A stretch of 64,000 nt of DNA from Fuscibacter oryzae (GCF_016765795.1 NZ_JAESVP010000003.1:186001-250000), one strand, 5' to 3'. Shown: positions 24,457-34,865, counted from the first letter of the stretch. The notes: a model not told the origin generated them from the letters alone. Program-made: numbers and translations.

Positions 24457-24485
24457 CGCCCCATCCCGACCCGTGGAATGGGGCG
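24457..24485. terminator. Hairpin between convergent CDGSH and dddP genes
   Basis: CGCCCCAT (24457-24464) and ATGGGGCG (24478-24485) form an 8-base stem with a 13-base loop. There is no long T tract on either side, so termination strength is uncertain. The rest of 24441-24552 holds nothing I recognise. Confidence 0.45.
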
Positions 24486-24552
24486 TAAGGTGATGGCCGG
24501 GCGACCATCGCAGCCCGATTTATGCCATGTGAACCCCCTCCCGGCGCGCTGA

Positions 24553-25890
24553 CTATCCCAGCAGACGGGGATCAAATGGATATTTCGTCAGATTCTCGAA
24601 CCCCGTCTCGGTGATCAGAACCTGATCTTCCAGCTTGATCGAGAAGTTGCCCCCTTCGGGTGAAACCAGCGCCTCGACGCACAAGACCATCCCCGGCTCC
24701 AGCGCCACCTCGAAGGCCCCGTCCACCCAGGCATCGGCATAGGGCACAAAGGGCCATTCGTCGCACAGGCCAACTCCGTGCATCTTGCAAGAATACTTCT
24801 GCTTCCAGTACTGGCCGTCCAACTGGTGGCCGTTGTGCGTCAGCTCCTTGATCGTGACACCCGGTTTCAGCATCGCCATGTTCTCGCGGATGTGGTCCAT
24901 GCCGTGGTTCATCGCCGAAATCATCGCATTGGTCGGGCGCCCGTCCCCCACCCACCATGTCCGCGAGATATCGATGCAGATGCCATAGCTGCCGATCAGA
25001 TCGGTATCAAAGGCGACAATCTCGTTATTCTGCACGATCCGGGGCCCACATTCCTGAAACCACGGGTTGGTACGCGGACCCGATGCCAGAAGCCGCGTCT
25101 CGATCCACTCTCCCCCACGCCGGATGTTGCCCTTGTGCAGCTCTGCCCAGATGTCATCTTCGGAAACGCCGCCCTTGGGCACGTTTTCACGGGTAAACGC
25201 CTCCATCCCGGCGATGGCGCTTTCGCAGGCATAGGCGGCGCAGCGCATCGCCAGAATTTCGTCGGGGCCCTTCACGGCACGGGCGCGTTCGGTGATAACC
25301 TCGCCCTCCAGCACCTCAAACCCGGCGCGTTCCAGCGCGCGCAACCCGTGGACCATGATCTTGTCCACGGCCAGCCGACGGTTGGTGCCGGCATGGGCGC
25401 GCATCACCTCGTCCACTTGGCCGGCGAAAGCCTTGGCATCGCCCGCCGTTGCATCACCGCAGACGTTGTAAAAGAAACTCGCGCCGTGGCGCAGTTCGGC
25501 CACCAGCGGGTTGAAAGTCACCAGAAACGGCGCCTGTTTGTATTCCCAGACCACCATATGGCCATCGGCGCACAAAAGGCAGGCGCGGAACGGGTTGTGG
25601 CTGTTCCAAAGCTGCATATTGGTGGTGTCGGTCACATAGCGGATGTTCAGCGGGTCAAACATCAGTACGCCGCCCACATCGCGGTTGATCAATTGCTGGG
25701 TCAGCCGCCGCCAGCGATATTCCCGCATCTTTGCCAGATCGGGCGGCACCAGCCCCGCCGCCTGCCATTCGCCAAAGGCCAGTTGCGTTGGCCCGATCTC
25801 GACCCGGTCATTGTCATTCGGGGTGCCGTCGGCCAGTCGGTCGGCGCGGGCGGGGTCAATCTTGCGGCGGGTTTCAGCATAAGAGGTCAT
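24553..25890 (-). CDS. dddP: DMSP lyase DddP (M24 peptidase-fold metalloenzyme)
   Basis: A 445-residue M24-family protein that matches DddP from Roseovarius and Ruegeria along its length, from my memory of those sequences: EIGPTQLAFGEW, then LMFDPLNIRYVTDTTNMQLW, TRLLASGPRTNPWFQECGP and FDTDLIGSYGICIDISRTWW. The metal ligands fall at D295, D297, D307, H371, E406 and E421, the set reported for DddP crystal structures. DddP cleaves dimethylsulfoniopropionate to DMS and acrylate in the cytoplasm. No DMSP transporter or acrylate genes are adjacent. It converges on the CDGSH gene and diverges from the HODM-like gene. The ribosome-binding site is weak. Confidence 0.88.
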   Translation of the reverse strand: MTSYAETRRKIDPARADRLADGTPNDNDRVEIGPTQLAFGEWQAAGLVPPDLAKMREYRWRRLTQQLINRDVGGVLMFDPLNIRYVTDTTNMQLWNSHNPFRACLLCADGHMVVWEYKQAPFLVTFNPLVAELRHGASFFYNVCGDATAGDAKAFAGQVDEVMRAHAGTNRRLAVDKIMVHGLRALERAGFEVLEGEVITERARAVKGPDEILAMRCAAYACESAIAGMEAFTRENVPKGGVSEDDIWAELHKGNIRRGGEWIETRLLASGPRTNPWFQECGPRIVQNNEIVAFDTDLIGSYGICIDISRTWWVGDGRPTNAMISAMNHGMDHIRENMAMLKPGVTIKELTHNGHQLDGQYWKQKYSCKMHGVGLCDEWPFVPYADAWVDGAFEVALEPGMVLCVEALVSPEGGNFSIKLEDQVLITETGFENLTKYPFDPRLLG

Positions 25891-25976
25891 GGCGGGTTCC
25901 GGATTTGTGTTGTGCCCAGCTTCGCGCCACCGGTGTCAAAGGCATGCCAGTTGACGACATTTCCCGTCGCCTATTG

Positions 25977-26009
25977 CCTTCACATTGGCCCAAGCATCCC
26001 CGCCGGAGG
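25977..26009 (-). repeat. Dispersed intergenic element copy between dddP and HODM-like gene
   Basis: Read on the reverse strand it gives GGCGGGGATGCTTGGGCCAA and then TGTGAAGG, close to the copy at 31636-31664 (GGCGGGGATATTTGGGCCAG). GCCCAAGC (25988-25995) also pairs with GCTTGGGC (26040-26047), so the element could fold into the leader of the downstream gene. Confidence 0.6.
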
Positions 26010-26058
26010 CTCCGCACGCGGGGCTTGCGCTGGGTTCGGGCTTGGGCGAAGAACGGGC

Positions 26059-26841
26059 ATGACCGATCCGATCCTGCAAACCCGCCTGCCATTCGCCCCC
26101 TGGATGGACCCGCGCACCGCGCGCTTGCCGGGCATTCTGCAGGTCGAGGGCGACGACTGGTTGCGGGTTGATGATGCCTTTGCCGCCCAGATGGCAGAGC
26201 GCGACCGCCTGCTGGCCACCCGGCCGGAGATGGTGGTCGGAATGCTGGACAGCGCAGGCCCGGCGGCGGGCGAGCTTTATGCCGAGGTTCTTGCCCGGCT
26301 TGGCCGGACGCCCGGCTATCATGTCGGCGCCAGCACGGTGCAGCGCCCCGATGGCGTAACGGTTGCGCTGGACCCGGCGCAGCCGATGGCCACCTTGCTG
26401 CGGCTGGTGCAGGAAGATCTGTGCCTGATGGAAAAGCACGGGGACGAACATGTGCTGACCGCCGCTGCCCTGTGCTTTCCGGCAAGCTGGTGGTTGGGGG
26501 AAAAGCTGGGCCGTCCACTGTTGGGCATTCATGTGCCGGTGCCCAGCTATGATGCCGATATTGCCCGAAGGGTGCAGCGGTTGTTCGATGCGATCCGGGC
26601 GGAACAGCCGCTTTGGCGGGCCAATGCGCTGATTTACCGCGACCCGACGCTGCATCAGCCGCGCCGCGAGGATGACCCGCGCATCGACCGCCACGGCGGG
26701 TCTTTTGTGCGCTCTGAACGGCAGGTGTTGCGGCGACTGCCCCGGACCGGCGCCGTGGTATTTTCGATCCACACCTATGTGGTGCGGATCGAAACGCTTA
26801 CTCCGGCAGAATTTGACGGCTTGCAGAAAGCCCAGCGCTGA
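26059..26841 (+). CDS. DUF3445 protein, heme-dependent oxidative N-demethylase-like
   Basis: A 260-residue protein of the DUF3445 family, which includes a fungal heme-dependent oxidative N-demethylase acting on dimethylamine. Visible landmarks are PFAPWMDPRTARLPGI at the N terminus, the LVQEDLCLMEK segment near residues 115-125 and LCFPASWWLGEKLGRPLLGIH near 138-158. The C-terminal SERQVLRRLPRTGAVVFSIHTYVV is also typical. It probably binds heme through a PAS-like core. The reaction in bacteria is not firmly known. The gene diverges from dddP with 168 bases between them. Confidence 0.8.
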   Translation: MTDPILQTRLPFAPWMDPRTARLPGILQVEGDDWLRVDDAFAAQMAERDRLLATRPEMVVGMLDSAGPAAGELYAEVLARLGRTPGYHVGASTVQRPDGVTVALDPAQPMATLLRLVQEDLCLMEKHGDEHVLTAAALCFPASWWLGEKLGRPLLGIHVPVPSYDADIARRVQRLFDAIRAEQPLWRANALIYRDPTLHQPRREDDPRIDRHGGSFVRSERQVLRRLPRTGAVVFSIHTYVVRIETLTPAEFDGLQKAQR

Positions 26842-26859
26842 ACCCGACGGGATCGGTGA

Positions 26860-27681
26860 TCAGGTCAGTGCCGCCAGGCTATGAACCAGATCGGTGTTCG
26901 ACACCGCGATCATCAGGCTTGCCAACGTCATGGCGCGGGAAGAGAACCGCATGTCGCCGCCCTTCAGAAATCCATAGGCCATCACCAGAGCTGCGACAGG
27001 CGCGTTCACGGCAAGCAGCGAGGCATTCATGGCGTGGGCGGCCAGTTGCAGCGGGCGCGACGGCTGTTCAACCTGTTGCACGTCGTCGCCACAAGGATAC
27101 AGCGCTTCGCGCAGGCGGCCCAACTCTGGGTCATGCCAGCGTGCTGCCTCGCCCTCGGGTTGGGCCTGCATCTCCTTGGCGTCTTCGGCCATGGTGATCT
27201 CCAGATCCGCTGCTGCCTCGCGGGCGGCCTCTTCGTTCAGCATTTCGCCGATGTTCGGCGTGGTCAGCCGGGGCAGGGCATCGACCAACTCGTCCAGCGT
27301 CTCTGAGGTGGCGATGCCGGGGATGTGATGCCACAGCACAGCTTCATGCGGGATGCGGCGCTGCACACGCTCGGCCAGTTGCACGCACATCGTGTCATGG
27401 GCCGGGAACTGCCCGGCCACCGCCGCGATGGGCGAGGGGCCGACCGAGATGGTCAGGCAGGACAGGCGGTCGAGGCCGATACCCTCGCTCCAGCCCAACA
27501 GAATGCGTGTGCCCGGCATGTCGAACAGCGCGATATCTTCGCAATCCCACGTCAGATTGACGGCGCAAGACGCAAACCGACTAAGCACCGAGTCGAGGTC
27601 GCCGACCAGCCGCGCAAAGTTCACCTGGGTTTCAGCAGCACACACAAGCTGACAAATCGTACCTGGCATGGACTGTCCCAT
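26860..27681 (-). CDS. Conserved protein of unknown function with C-terminal hydrophobic segments
   Basis: A 273-residue protein. The ATG at 27681 follows GGAGGG and is preferred to an in-frame ATG at 27753. Residues 1-140 are a soluble alpha/beta region (CAVNLTWDCEDIALFDMPG, then RILLGWSEGIGLDRLSCLTI). Residues 150-205 are Glu-rich and helical (EMLNEEAAREAAADLEITM), and residues 220-265 contain one or two hydrophobic stretches that could span the membrane. I do not recognise the family. A perfect CtrA-type box lies 73 bases upstream of the start, suggesting cell-cycle or motility-linked control. Confidence 0.75.
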   Translation of the reverse strand: MGQSMPGTICQLVCAAETQVNFARLVGDLDSVLSRFASCAVNLTWDCEDIALFDMPGTRILLGWSEGIGLDRLSCLTISVGPSPIAAVAGQFPAHDTMCVQLAERVQRRIPHEAVLWHHIPGIATSETLDELVDALPRLTTPNIGEMLNEEAAREAAADLEITMAEDAKEMQAQPEGEAARWHDPELGRLREALYPCGDDVQQVEQPSRPLQLAAHAMNASLLAVNAPVAALVMAYGFLKGGDMRFSSRAMTLASLMIAVSNTDLVHSLAALT

Positions 27682-27753
27682 AGCGCCCTCCGATATCTGA
27701 ACAACCTGACCGTGTAGGCGGATTGTGCCCTGAAACTGGTTCGAATGTGGCAA

Positions 27754-27769
27754 TTAATAGGCAATTAAC
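27754..27769. promoter_or_regulatory. CtrA-type binding site (TTAA-N7-TTAAC)
   Basis: TTAA at 27754-27757, seven bases, then TTAAC at 27765-27769 is an exact match to the alphaproteobacterial CtrA box. It also appears as a direct repeat GGCAATTAA spaced one helical turn (27749 and 27760). It lies upstream of the reverse-strand gene starting at 27681. Confidence 0.65.
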
Positions 27770-27843
27770 CAAATGCCCGGTTTCGTTTCAGTTTTTTCGA
27801 CCTGACGCCGCTGGTTGAACGATTGTTGGGTCTTCCGTACCCG

Positions 27844-27909
27844 ACCTATCCGAAAAGACATGTCCTTCCGGGTGGCACCTGTCCGAAAAGACAGGTCTTC
27901 CAGGACAGG
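27844..27909. repeat. Two tandem 33-base units with TCCGAAAAGACA core
   Basis: Units start at 27844 and 27877, exactly 33 bases apart. They share ACCT-TCCGAAAAGACA-GTC-TTCC with a few changes. The second unit forms a CCTGTC / GACAGG hairpin with loop CGAAAA, and GGACAGG recurs at 27903-27909. A partial third unit may lie before (GGGTCTTCCGTACCCG). The repeat sits between the glnA terminator and the CtrA-box promoter region. Function unknown. Confidence 0.7.
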
Positions 27910-27924
27910 TTTGGCGAATCACCA

Positions 27925-27958
27925 AAGGAAAAGGCCGCCCGTTTCGGGGCGGCCTTTC
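27925..27958 (-). terminator. Rho-independent terminator of glnBA
   Basis: GGCCGCCC (27933-27940) pairs with GGGCGGCC (27947-27954). On the reverse strand it is followed by TTTTCCTTT. It lies 20 bases after the glnA stop. Confidence 0.88.
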
Positions 27959-27977
27959 CAACACATTGTTGCCCTGA

Positions 27978-29387
27978 TCAGCAGGAGTAGTACATCGCAT
28001 ATTCAACCGGGTGGGGTGTATGCTCATAGGCGTACACTTCTTCCCACTTCAGGCCGATATAGGCGTCAAGCTGCTCTTTCGAGAACACGCCGCCTGCCAG
28101 CAGGAAGTCCATGTCCTTCTCCAGCTCTTCCAGCGCTTCGCGCAGGGAACCGCAGACGGTCGGGATTTCCGCCAGTTCTTCGGGCGGCAGGTCGTACAGA
28201 TCCTTGTCCGAAGCCGGGCCGGGATCGATCTTGTTCTTGATGCCGTCCAGACCTGCCATCAGCAGGGCCGCAAAGGCCAGATAGGGGTTCGCCGCCGGAT
28301 CGGGGAAACGCGCCTCGACGCGCTTGGCCTTCGGCGATTCCGTCCACGGAATACGAACGCAGCCCGACCGGTTGCGGGCCGAGTATGCGCGCAGAACCGG
28401 GGCTTCAAAGCCGGGGATCAGACGCTTGTAGCTGTTGGTCGACGGGTTGGTCAGCGCGTTCAGCGCCTTGGCGTGCTTCAGGATGCCGCCGATGAAGTAC
28501 AGGGCTTCCTGCGACAGGTCGGCATACTTGTCACCGGCGAACAGGGGCTTGCCGTCCTTCCAGATCGACATGTTGACGTGCATCCCCGACCCGTTGTCGC
28601 CCTTCATGGGCTTGGGCATGAAGGTCACCGACTTGCCATAGGCGGCGGCGACGTTGTGGATGACGTACTTGTACTTCTGGATATTGTCGGCCTGTTCGAC
28701 CAGACCACCGAAGATCATGCCCAGCTCGTGCTGGCAGGTGGCGACCTCGTGGTGGTGCTTGTCCACCTTGATGCCGATGCGCTTCATCGTGGACAGCATC
28801 TCGCCGCGCAGATCCTGCGCTTCGTCGATCGGGTTCACCGGGAAATAGCCACCCTTGTGACCCGCGCGATGCGCCTGGTTGCCAGACTCGTATTCCGTAT
28901 CGGTGTTCCAGGCCGCCGCATGGGCGTCGATCTGGTAGGCCACCTTTTGCGGCGTGACCGAATAGCGCACGTCGTCAAAGATGAAGAATTCAGCTTCGGG
29001 GCCGCAATAGAACGCATCGCCCAAGCCCGAGGATTTCAGGTAGGCTTCGGCCTTCTTGGCAATCTGGCGGGGGCAGCGGTCATAGGCTTCTCCGGTGTCC
29101 GGCTCGACCACGTCGCAATGCACGCACAGGGTTTTTTCGGCGTAGAACGGGTCCATATAGACCGACGACGCATCCGGCATCAGTTTCATGTCGGACTGGT
29201 CGATCGACTTCCAGCCGGCGATGGAGGAACCATCGAACATGAAGCCTTCTTCAAAGAAGTCTTCATCCACCAGGTCGGTCACCAGGGTGACGTGCTGAAG
29301 TTTGCCTTTGGGGTCGGTGAAACGAATATCGAGATATTCGATTTCCTCGTCCTTGATCAGCTTCAGAGCTTTTGCAACTGCGCTCAT
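27978..29387 (-). CDS. glnA: Glutamine synthetase type I
   Basis: A 469-residue GSI-beta. The beta-grasp N domain ([14 protein letters not shown]) is followed by the metal and ammonia site ([19 protein letters not shown]) and the ATP motif [18 protein letters not shown]. The adenylylation loop [11 protein letters not shown] near residue 395 carries the target Tyr. It forms glutamine from glutamate and ammonia in the cytoplasm as a dodecamer, and is regulated by GlnE adenylylation under PII control. It lies 53 bases downstream of glnB on the same strand, the standard glnBA operon of alphaproteobacteria. Confidence 0.98.
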   Translation of the reverse strand: MSAVAKALKLIKDEEIEYLDIRFTDPKGKLQHVTLVTDLVDEDFFEEGFMFDGSSIAGWKSIDQSDMKLMPDASSVYMDPFYAEKTLCVHCDVVEPDTGEAYDRCPRQIAKKAEAYLKSSGLGDAFYCGPEAEFFIFDDVRYSVTPQKVAYQIDAHAAAWNTDTEYESGNQAHRAGHKGGYFPVNPIDEAQDLRGEMLSTMKRIGIKVDKHHHEVATCQHELGMIFGGLVEQADNIQKYKYVIHNVAAAYGKSVTFMPKPMKGDNGSGMHVNMSIWKDGKPLFAGDKYADLSQEALYFIGGILKHAKALNALTNPSTNSYKRLIPGFEAPVLRAYSARNRSGCVRIPWTESPKAKRVEARFPDPAANPYLAFAALLMAGLDGIKNKIDPGPASDKDLYDLPPEELAEIPTVCGSLREALEELEKDMDFLLAGGVFSKEQLDAYIGLKWEEVYAYEHTPHPVEYAMYYSC

Positions 29388-29440
29388 CTGACTGCCTTTC
29401 GGTTTTCAGGGTTTCGTTTCAGGCGGTTGGGCCTGGGTTC

Positions 29441-31576
<2,136 letters not shown>

Positions 31577-31580
31577 CCCC

Positions 31581-31664
31581 TTCATCTTGGCATAAATATC
31601 CCCCGCGGAGCGTCCCTTGGCTGGCCAAAGCTGCCTCCGGCGGGGATATTTGGGCCAGTATGAA
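31581..31664. repeat. Inverted pair of dispersed elements between convergent nnr and xthA
   Basis: The left arm (31581-31608, read in reverse GGGGGATATTTATGCCAAGA) and the right arm (31637-31664, GGCGGGGATATTTGGGCCAG) are two copies of the dispersed element facing each other. They form a large imperfect palindrome between two convergent genes. A bidirectional terminator is the simplest role. Confidence 0.75.
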
Positions 31665-31665
31665 A

Positions 31666-32445
31666 TCAGGCGTCGAGTTCGACCCAGACCGGCACATGAT
31701 CGGACGGTTTCACCCCGCCGCGCACGGCCTTGTCGATGCCGGAGGACATGAGCAGATCTGCGGCTTGGGGGCTGCACATCAGATGGTCGATGCGGATGCC
31801 GTTGTTCCTTTCCCATGCGCCGGCCTGAAAATCCCAGAAGGAGTAATGGCCGGGGCCGGGGTGCTGGATGCGGAAGGCATCGGTCAGGCCGAGATGTTCC
31901 AGCCGGCGAAAGGCCGCGCGGGATTGGGGCAGGAACAGCGCGTCGGTTGTCCAGGCCTCGGGCTTTGCCGCGTCCTGTGCTTCGGGGATCACATTGTAAT
32001 CGCCGAGGAAGATCAGTGGCAGTTCATCGGCCATAAGGGTGCGCGCCCGCGCCTCCATCCGGGCCATCCACGCCAGTTTGTAATCATACTTCGGCCCCGG
32101 CGCGGGGTTGCCGTTGGGCAGGTACAACCCGCAGACCCGAACCTTGCGCGCGCCCTGAACCGTCGCCTCGATCCAGCGGGCCTGTTCGTCACTGTCATCG
32201 CCGGGCAGGCCGCGGACCACATCGGTCATCGGCAGCTTCGACAGGATCGCCACACCGTTGAAGCCTTTTTGGCCATGGGTTTCCACCTGATACCCCAGCG
32301 CCTCAAACACCTCGCGCGGGAAGTTTTCGTCGACCGATTTGATCTCTTGCAGGCAGACCACATCAGGGCGGGCCTGTTCCAGCCATTCGGGCAGGGCCTC
32401 GATCCGGGCCTTGATGCCGTTGATGTTGAAGGTGGCGATCTTCAT
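31666..32445 (-). CDS. xthA: Exodeoxyribonuclease III
   Basis: A 259-residue EEP-family nuclease. It has MKIATFNINGIKAR at the start, CLQEIKSVDENFP (the metal-binding Glu), GLYLPNGN, the LGDYNVIPEAQD motif and the catalytic C-terminal SDHVPVWVEL. It acts as AP endonuclease and 3'-5' exonuclease in base-excision repair. AGGAG lies ahead of the ATG. It converges on nnr across the inverted element pair. Confidence 0.95.
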   Translation of the reverse strand: MKIATFNINGIKARIEALPEWLEQARPDVVCLQEIKSVDENFPREVFEALGYQVETHGQKGFNGVAILSKLPMTDVVRGLPGDDSDEQARWIEATVQGARKVRVCGLYLPNGNPAPGPKYDYKLAWMARMEARARTLMADELPLIFLGDYNVIPEAQDAAKPEAWTTDALFLPQSRAAFRRLEHLGLTDAFRIQHPGPGHYSFWDFQAGAWERNNGIRIDHLMCSPQAADLLMSSGIDKAVRGGVKPSDHVPVWVELDA

Positions 32446-32472
32446 GGGCGGCTCTCCTGCCTTTTGCCCGTT

Positions 32473-33180
32473 CTAGGGCGCGGGCTGGTTCGCGGCAAGC
32501 CAAAGGGCATCCAGCGCGTCGATCTGGGCCAGATCAAAGCGGTCGGCCTCCTCCCAATAGCGGCCAGAGGGGCTGTGATAGTTCAGCGCCCTCTCCCGCG
32601 CCAAGGCCTGCGCGGCCAGTTCGGTATTGAAGGGCTGGAGGCGCAGCTCGGCCAAACCCTGCAACATCGCGCGCGGCCAGACCAGCCGCGACGGCCCTTC
32701 CGACAGGTTGACGGCGGCACAGCCCGCCATGGCGGCCAGAATGCGGAAGCGGGCCGATTTCGCCTCTAGCGAGCGCAGGGTGATATCGGCGCGCAGCGGG
32801 TCCGGCGTGCCTGTTCCGTAGAAATGGGTCGGTCCGGTGGCGGGGTAGTGCATGTCACAGCCATAGGCGGCAATCACACGGGGCTTTAGCGTGTGGAGTA
32901 TCCAATAGGCAGTGGTAAAGGCCATTGTTCCGCCTGCATAAAGAAATCCGCCCAAGGCGTTTTGGGCAGGTACGAAATCTTCTTGGGTTATCAGGCGTTG
33001 ATCCGGCCCGGCAATGGGGCGGCGGTCTTCGGGGAAGTCCCATGGAAAGATCGCATCGTCCCAATCGGGGCGGATACGCCAGGCGTTGTTGATGGCGACA
33101 ATCCGGTCAAACCCGGCTCGGGGCCAATCTGCGGCCTGCACCGCCTGCGGGCCGGACCCCAGCATAAGAACCACCGTCAC
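32473..33180 (-). CDS. Conserved protein, possibly glycosyltransferase-like (DUF115-type fold)
   Basis: A 235-residue soluble protein with a GTG start behind GGGGG. The opening VVLMLGSGPQAVQA and AINNAWRIRPDWDDAIFPWD look like a nucleotide-binding Rossmann strand-loop. The middle segment VIAAYGCDMHYPATGPTHFY, followed by GTGTPDPL, resembles DUF115 or sialyltransferase-like proteins that carry a GCDMxYP...THFYG pattern. I cannot name a family with certainty. It lies 27 bases upstream of xthA on the same strand and may be co-transcribed with it. Confidence 0.7.
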   Translation of the reverse strand: MTVVLMLGSGPQAVQAADWPRAGFDRIVAINNAWRIRPDWDDAIFPWDFPEDRRPIAGPDQRLITQEDFVPAQNALGGFLYAGGTMAFTTAYWILHTLKPRVIAAYGCDMHYPATGPTHFYGTGTPDPLRADITLRSLEAKSARFRILAAMAGCAAVNLSEGPSRLVWPRAMLQGLAELRLQPFNTELAAQALARERALNYHSPSGRYWEEADRFDLAQIDALDALWLAANQPAP

Positions 33181-33252
33181 AACGCCCCCATCACCTGTTT
33201 TCCCGCGACAGTTAGGGCGCGGGCGGCGATTGTCACGATGAAAGCGATGGTG

Positions 33253-33585
33253 TCAGATCGAAAAACTCGTCCCGCAGCCGCAGGACGCCGTGGCATTGGG
33301 GTTTTCCACCACGAACCGCGCGCCGATCAGCTCTTCGGTAAAGTCGATCACCGCGTTTTGCAGGAAGGGCAGGGACACGCTGTCCACCACCACCTTGGCG
33401 CCATTCTTTTCCAGCACCAGATCGTCCGAGGCCGGATCATCCAGCCGGATGTCATACTGAAACCCGGAACAGCCGCCGCCCAGCACGCCCACGCGCAGGG
33501 GTTTGGCATCGCCGGTCAGGTCGGCAATCTCGGCCAGCCGGGCAAAGGCGCGGTCGGTCACACGGGGGGGCAAGGTCAGGGTCAT
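33253..33585 (-). CDS. erpA: A-type iron-sulfur carrier protein (ErpA/IscA family)
   Basis: A 110-residue HesB-type protein with the three conserved cysteines: Cys39 in GGGCSGFQY, and Cys102 and Cys104 in SCGCGTSF. It accepts or delivers Fe-S clusters to target proteins. The length and sequence fit ErpA better than SufA. It diverges from dgt; this erpA-dgt arrangement is common in Rhodobacteraceae. The ribosome-binding site is weak. Confidence 0.93.
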   Translation of the reverse strand: MTLTLPPRVTDRAFARLAEIADLTGDAKPLRVGVLGGGCSGFQYDIRLDDPASDDLVLEKNGAKVVVDSVSLPFLQNAVIDFTEELIGARFVVENPNATASCGCGTSFSI

Positions 33586-33657
33586 GGTTTGTTCGCGTGT
33601 TCAGGGCCGGATGGGTTGAATATAAGGCGGCGCAACGCCCCGAACAAGGACGAGCCG

Positions 33658-34821
33658 ATGCTTGCCCCCTTTGCCTGCCAGCCCGAGGCCTCTCGGGGTC
33701 GGCTTTTCACCGAACAGATGTCGTCTTTCCGCAGCCCGTTTCAGCGAGATCGTGACCGGATCATCCATTCGTCGGCCTTTCGCCGGCTGAAGCACAAGAC
33801 GCAGGTCTTTGTGGAACATGAAGGCGATTACTACCGCACCCGCCTGACCCATTCGATCGAGGTGGCGCAGGTGGCGCGCACCATCTCGGGCGTTCTGCGC
33901 CTGAACACCGATCTGGCCGAGGCGATCGCGCTGGCCCATGACCTTGGCCACACGCCCTTTGGCCATACCGGTGAGGATGCGCTGGAACTGCTGATGCAGC
34001 CCTATGGCGGGTTTGACCACAACGCGCAGGCGCTGCGCATCGTCACCCGGCTGGAAAAGCATTACGCCGATTTCGACGGGCTGAACCTGACATGGGAAAC
34101 CTTGGAAGGGATCGCCAAGCACAACGGCCCGGTGACTGGTCCCAACGCCGATGCCAAGCACGCAGGCCCGCTGCCCTATGCGCTGGCCGAGGTGAATGCG
34201 ATGTGGGATCTGGAACTGCACACCCATGCAAGCGCCGAGGCGCAGGTGGCGGCGATTGCCGATGACGTGGCCTATTCGCACCACGACCTGCACGATGGGC
34301 TGCGTTCGGGCCTTTTCACCGAGGCCGACCTGATGGAGCTGCCCGTCACCGGCCCGGCCTTTGATGAGGTGGACCGCCTCTATCCCGGCCTTGATAAATC
34401 CCGTCGCCGGCATGAGGCGTTGCGCCGTGTGTTCGGTCGCATGGTTGAGGATGTGATTGCCGTCGCGCAGGGCCGACTTGACGCGGCACAGCCGAAATCG
34501 GTCGATGAAATCCGCCACATGGGCACCACCATCATCCGGTTTTCAAAGCCGCTGTATCAGGAACTGAAGGCGATCCGGTCGTTCCTGTTCACCCGCATGT
34601 ACCGTGCGCCTTCGGTGGTGGCGATGCGGGCCGAGGTGACACAGGTATTCAACGGGCTGTTCACCTTGTTTCAGGCGCACCCCGACCGGTTGCCCGAAGA
34701 ATGGCAGGCAGATGTGGCCATGGCGCAGGATGATACCGCCCTTGCCCGGGTGATTGCCGATTATGTGGCTGGCATGACCGACCGCTTTGCACTGCAAGAA
34801 GGCAAGCGGCTGTTGGGGTAG
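33658..34821 (+). CDS. dgt: dGTP triphosphohydrolase-like HD-domain protein
   Basis: A 387-residue HD phosphohydrolase of the shorter Dgt class. The motifs are RTRLTHSIEVAQVARTI (His65) and ALAHDLGHTPFGHTGEDAL (His94-Asp95), with a distal Asp in YSHHDLHDGL. It hydrolyses dNTPs to deoxynucleosides and triphosphate. The ATG at 33658 follows AAGGA; the frame is open much further upstream, but that part is antisense to other genes. It converges on dsbB. Confidence 0.93.
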   Translation: MLAPFACQPEASRGRLFTEQMSSFRSPFQRDRDRIIHSSAFRRLKHKTQVFVEHEGDYYRTRLTHSIEVAQVARTISGVLRLNTDLAEAIALAHDLGHTPFGHTGEDALELLMQPYGGFDHNAQALRIVTRLEKHYADFDGLNLTWETLEGIAKHNGPVTGPNADAKHAGPLPYALAEVNAMWDLELHTHASAEAQVAAIADDVAYSHHDLHDGLRSGLFTEADLMELPVTGPAFDEVDRLYPGLDKSRRRHEALRRVFGRMVEDVIAVAQGRLDAAQPKSVDEIRHMGTTIIRFSKPLYQELKAIRSFLFTRMYRAPSVVAMRAEVTQVFNGLFTLFQAHPDRLPEEWQADVAMAQDDTALARVIADYVAGMTDRFALQEGKRLLG

Positions 34822-34843
34822 GTGGTGCGTCTTTGGGCCAAGC

Positions 34844-34864
34844 GGTGCGTCTCAAGTACGCACC
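34844..34864. terminator. GGTGCGT/ACGCACC hairpin between convergent dgt and dsbB
   Basis: GGTGCGT at 34844-34850 pairs with ACGCACC at 34858-34864; a second GGTGCGT lies at 34824-34830. The hairpin abuts the dsbB stop codon. A similar GGTGCGTGA hairpin sits after hutU (42359-42378). Confidence 0.55.
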
Positions 34865-34865
34865 A

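Noticed and set aside
24778-26058. Long N-terminal extension of the HODM-like frame.
   Set aside because: It runs antisense through dddP; the real start at 26059 fits the DUF3445 family.
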